From an uncultured Collinsella sp. (GTDB lineage Bacteria > Actinomycetota > Coriobacteriia > Coriobacteriales > Coriobacteriaceae): a DNA stretch of 8,990 nucleotides. The stretch lies in assembly GCA_900754445.1 (NCBI GenBank), contig CAAECW010000065.1:1-8990 (forward strand), given 5' to 3'. The position numbers were made by a program, and so were the translations under genes. This document shows, one piece after another, positions 6,686 to 8,990 of the stretch. The first letter of the stretch is position 1. Every line of letters starts with the position of its first letter. The notes under the pieces were generated by a model. That model ran no database searches. It saw only the letters and a program-made list of their open reading frames with translations, and was not told where the DNA came from.

Positions 6686-7285
6686 TTAGGCCTGGAAGGT
6701 ATCGCGGTCGGGGGCGAAGGACTGCATGGCCGCGATGGTGCGGTCAAAGAGCTCGGGGAGCTCCCAGCCCAACATCTCGGCGCCCTGCGAAATCACGTCG
6801 CGCGAGCAGCCGGCGGCAAAGCGCTTGTCCTTGAACTTCTTCTTGAGCGACTTGGTCGTAAAGTCCATAACGCTCTTGCTCGGGCGCATGATGACTGCAG
6901 CGCCGATCAGGCCGGTGAGCTCATCGCAGGCAAACAGGATCTTTTCCATCTGCAGCTCGGGCTTGGGTAGTGAGGTGTTGAAGTCCGACGTGTGCGTCTG
7001 GATGGCGCGAATGAGCTCGGGAGACGCACCTTCGCCCTCAAGAATCTCGGCAGCATAGATGGTGTGGTTCATGGGGTCGTCCTCATGCTCCTCCCAATCC
7101 AGGTCGTGCAGCAGACCGACGATGCCCCAAAACTCCTCGTTCTCGGGGTCGAACTCGCGCGCAAAGTAGCGCATAGTGCCCTCGACCGTCTCGCCATGGG
7201 TGATGTGGAACGGGTCCTTGTTGTGCTCGTTGAGCAGTTCGAACGCGCGGTCGCGGGTGATTCCGGCGGTAAGCGGCTCTGCCAT
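6686..7285 (-). CDS. HD-domain metal-dependent phosphohydrolase, substrate unknown
   Basis: A 199-residue soluble protein with an HD-superfamily metal site: His30 (HITHGETVEG), His60-Asp61 in GLLHDLDWE, and Asp121 in ACDELTGLI, with His74 and His98 (QTHTSDF) available as extra ligands. The metal-binding pattern is intact, so it is likely a phosphohydrolase, possibly of nucleotides or a related phosphate ester. The sequence does not show which, and there are no fused synthetase or sensor domains. The start has AAGGAG (7297-7292 on the minus strand) six bases upstream. It lies downstream of the CarD-like gene on the same strand, separated by the second 41-bp hairpin, so it is probably transcribed separately. 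A weak promoter candidate is TTGTTC (7338-7333) with TATCGA (7316-7311). Confidence 0.82.
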   Translation of the reverse strand: MAEPLTAGITRDRAFELLNEHNKDPFHITHGETVEGTMRYFAREFDPENEEFWGIVGLLHDLDWEEHEDDPMNHTIYAAEILEGEGASPELIRAIQTHTSDFNTSLPKPELQMEKILFACDELTGLIGAAVIMRPSKSVMDFTTKSLKKKFKDKRFAAGCSRDVISQGAEMLGWELPELFDRTIAAMQSFAPDRDTFQA

Positions 7286-7339
7286 AAGAGACTCCTTGTG
7301 CTCGTGGGTATCGATAAGAATGAATACTACTAGAACAAG

Positions 7340-7380
7340 AAAACCACCACAAAGGTGCCTGTCCCCTTTGTGGTGGTTTT
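7340..7380. terminator. 41-bp hairpin, copy 2, terminator of the CarD-like gene
   Basis: Identical over 41 bases to the hairpin at 6630-6670: arms 7340-7355 and 7365-7380 with loop TGCCTGTCC. It starts 13 bases beyond the CarD-like gene stop on the minus strand, where the stem is followed by TTTTCTTGTTC. It insulates that gene from the HD gene downstream. Confidence 0.85.
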
Positions 7381-7393
7381 TGGCGCGGATGGG

Positions 7394-7879
7394 TTAGTTG
7401 AGGGCGGCTTGGGCTAGGCGAGCTTCGGCGGCCTCCTCGGTGACGCCAAGGGCCACGGCGAACTCCTCGATGGAGCGGCGCTTGGCCTCCTTGAGTACGC
7501 GCATGTAGTAGGAGCTGGGTTTTTTATCAGCTTCCTCGGCCTGGCGAATGCGGTGCATCATGGTCTTTGCCACGCGGACCGTCTCGGGTGCGCCCAGCTT
7601 GAGCTGCTGCTTAAAGTGCGTCTCCTCAAGCGAGCTGTTGCGCTCGGTAAAGGTGTCGCACTCCAGCTCGTCATAGTGGCTCAGCAGGTGCTCGGCATCT
7701 TGCTGCGAGATGGCGGCGTGCAAACGGTCGGCCTGCGCCACGGGGTACATGAGAATCGTCTGCGCATGTCCCTGCTTGGTCTCGAGCAGCAGCATGGGCT
7801 GCGGTGTGTCGTCTCTAAAACCGACGACGGTGCAGACTCCCTGGCCCGGATGAATGACGTGTTGACCGATTGAGAACAT
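7394..7879 (-). CDS. carD: CarD-like transcription regulator
   Basis: A 161-residue protein of the CarD family. The N-terminal RNA-polymerase-interacting domain is recognisable from FSIGQHVIHPGQGVCTVVGF (2-21), the part shared with the Mfd/TRCF protein, and extends to about residue 60. The rest (about 65-161) is charged and helical, as in the CarD DNA-binding domain, and includes SSYYMRVLKEAKRRSIEEFAV-type residues. The length matches typical CarD. In actinobacteria CarD binds the polymerase beta lobe and stabilises open complexes at many promoters, including rRNA promoters; that role is inferred here from family membership, and the protein could also be a specialised paralogue. The start has TTGGAGGT immediately upstream on the minus strand with a four-base spacer. 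It ends at the second 41-bp hairpin. Confidence 0.85.
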   Translation of the reverse strand: MFSIGQHVIHPGQGVCTVVGFRDDTPQPMLLLETKQGHAQTILMYPVAQADRLHAAISQQDAEHLLSHYDELECDTFTERNSSLEETHFKQQLKLGAPETVRVAKTMMHRIRQAEEADKKPSSYYMRVLKEAKRRSIEEFAVALGVTEEAAEARLAQAALN

Positions 7880-8221
7880 GCTACCTCCAACTTATACGAA
7901 GTTACGTATGTCTAGAATAACACGCTGACGTGCGCAAACCCGTACTTTATGCAGGAAAAGCACACAACTCTGATAGGTAAGAGTATTCGATAACAGACGC
8001 AGCTCATTCACACCTTTATGCATTTTCAACGCCTGCATAATCTGCAGGCAGACCGGCATCTTTGAGTGACTCCATACAAGCTGTAGTCATTTTTGTGCAT
8101 ATGCAATATCTATTAGCTTTACCCTGCGACAGTGCCCGTCGCTTGTGATAGAGTGCTACAAACTCTGGCTTTTGCCCTACGAGTGACCAAGAGCTCGGGG
8201 GCTTTAACTCAAGGAGGATCT
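7880..8221. other. 342-bp divergent intergenic region between the CarD-like gene and argS
   Basis: I see no open reading frame with a ribosome site here. It is more AT-rich than its surroundings. Near the CarD-like gene is the inverted repeat ATACG-AAGTTA-CGTAT (7894-7909), and TATTCT (7919-7914, minus strand) is a possible -10. Towards argS are the 7-bp inverted repeat GCCTGCA-TAATC-TGCAGGC (8031-8049) and the palindrome TGCATATGCA (8096-8105). There is no T-box: the conserved TGGNACCGCG motif is absent. Confidence 0.6.
8126..8154 (+). promoter_or_regulatory. Candidate argS promoter
   Basis: GCGACA (8126-8131) and TAGAGT (8149-8154) are 17 bases apart, each a four-of-six match to the usual boxes. 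They would start transcription near 8161 and give a leader of about 60 bases. The small inverted repeat AGAGT/ACTCT (8150-8154/8162-8166) overlaps the -10. Confidence 0.35.
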
Positions 8222-8990
8222 ATGCCCGAGAAGATTGAAGAGCTGGTACGCGCTGCGCTTGCTGCGGCCCAGGAGGCCGGCGACCTTTCCGCATTTGAAC
8301 TTGACGATTGCGCTATCGAGCGACCGGCTGACACTTCTCATGGCGAGTGGACCTCTACCATGGCCCTGAAGTCCGCCAAGCTGGCCCACTGCGCCCCGCG
8401 CAAGATCGCCGAGGCCATCGTTGCCCATATGCCCGAGGATCCCGCGATTGAGAAGGTCGAGATCGCCGGCCCCGGTTTCATCAACTTCTACCTCTCCGTT
8501 GCCGTCAAGAATGCCATCTTTGGCGAGGCTCGCGAGAAGGGCATGGACTTCGCTAAGTCCAACGTCGGTGGTGGCCTGAAGACCCAGGTCGAGTTCGTTT
8601 CCGCTAACCCCGTCGGCCCCATGCACATCGGCCACGGCCGCTGGGCCGCGCTGGGCGACTCCCTCTGCCGCGTTATGGACCACGCCGGTTACGACATCCA
8701 GCGTGAGTTCTACATCAACGACCACGGCTCTCAGATGAACACCTTCGGCAACTCCATCAGCACGCGCTATATGCAGCTTGCCGATATCATCGCCAAGCAG
8801 GGCGTGGATATCGATGAGGCCCACAAACTGCTGATCGCCGACCGCGACGCCTTCGTTGCCGATGAGAACGACGAGCACCCCGAGACCCATCCGTATCAGG
8901 ATAACTTTGCCGAGACTCTGGGCAAGGACTCCTACGGCGGCGACTACATCATCGACGAGGCTGCCGAGTTTTGGCGCACCGACGGCGACA
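8222..8990 (+). CDS. argS: Arginyl-tRNA synthetase (N-terminal part, cut by the window end)
   Basis: The first 256 residues of the class I synthetase that attaches arginine to tRNA-Arg in the cytoplasm. Residues 1 to about 95 match the N-terminal additional domain specific to ArgRS, with the end marked by IAGPGFINFYLS. The catalytic domain begins with VEFVSANPVGPMHIGHGR: the class I HIGH signature is His135-Ile-Gly-His138. REFYINDHGSQM (about 160-171) is another strongly conserved ArgRS stretch. The frame is open to the last base, and the KMSK region and the anticodon-binding domain lie outside. ATG 8222 has AAGGAGG (8211-8217) upstream with a four-base spacer. It has its own upstream region of more than 300 bases shared with the divergent CarD-like gene. 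Confidence 0.96.
   Translation, partial: MPEKIEELVRAALAAAQEAGDLSAFELDDCAIERPADTSHGEWTSTMALKSAKLAHCAPRKIAEAIVAHMPEDPAIEKVEIAGPGFINFYLSVAVKNAIFGEAREKGMDFAKSNVGGGLKTQVEFVSANPVGPMHIGHGRWAALGDSLCRVMDHAGYDIQREFYINDHGSQMNTFGNSISTRYMQLADIIAKQGVDIDEAHKLLIADRDAFVADENDEHPETHPYQDNFAETLGKDSYGGDYIIDEAAEFWRTDGD

Noticed and set aside
7893..7904. Match to one loxP arm (TATACGAAGTTA)
   Set aside because: Twelve bases of one arm match, but the second inverted arm and the 8-base spacer are missing, so it is a chance resemblance or part of the local inverted repeat.
7980..8221. T-box or other riboswitch in the argS leader
   Set aside because: No TGGNACCGCG motif, no terminator/antiterminator pair and no terminator T run near argS; the probable leader is only about 60 bases.

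Overview
The window looks like ordinary chromosome of a moderately high-GC member of the Coriobacteriia, most likely Collinsella or a close relative. I infer this from the strong G/C third-position preference, the CarD-type regulator, the actinobacterial-style short intergenic regions and the recurring GGTGCCTGTCCCC hairpins. The taxon rests on recollection, not on a search. I see no CRISPR array, transposase, phage gene or toxin-antitoxin pair.

Layout from left to right: a clear promoter (152-179) drives a tRNA-Ala(CGC) gene (193-265) that ends in a strong intrinsic terminator (280-311). Next is a small gene for a predicted tail-anchored coiled-coil protein (330-788), then pncB, nicotinate phosphoribosyltransferase of NAD salvage (873-2378), whose stop codon lies inside a terminator hairpin. 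proB, glutamate 5-kinase (2460-3587), follows on the same strand. A proline iminopeptidase-like S33 hydrolase (3797-5215) lies on the opposite strand, and then proA, glutamyl phosphate reductase (5328-6614). The two proline-biosynthesis enzymes, normally adjacent, are therefore split by a gene that probably releases proline from peptides. proB and the peptidase gene converge on a long structured hairpin (3602-3699), and the peptidase gene and proA diverge from a 112-bp gap.

The right part has two minus-strand genes, an uncharacterised HD-domain protein (6686-7285) and a CarD-like transcription regulator (7394-7879). A 342-bp divergent intergenic region follows, then the start of argS, arginyl-tRNA synthetase (8222 to the window end, incomplete). 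Two identical 41-bp hairpins (6630-6670 and 7340-7380) sit at gene ends as terminators.

Metabolically the window combines proline synthesis and probable proline salvage, NAD salvage and tRNA charging, mostly housekeeping. I did not find a convincing undescribed multi-gene system. What the genes do not explain is in the gaps: the 98-nt near-continuous hairpin, the duplicated 41-bp hairpin and a possible relative next to the peptidase gene, the TGCA-rich sites before argS, and the split pro locus.
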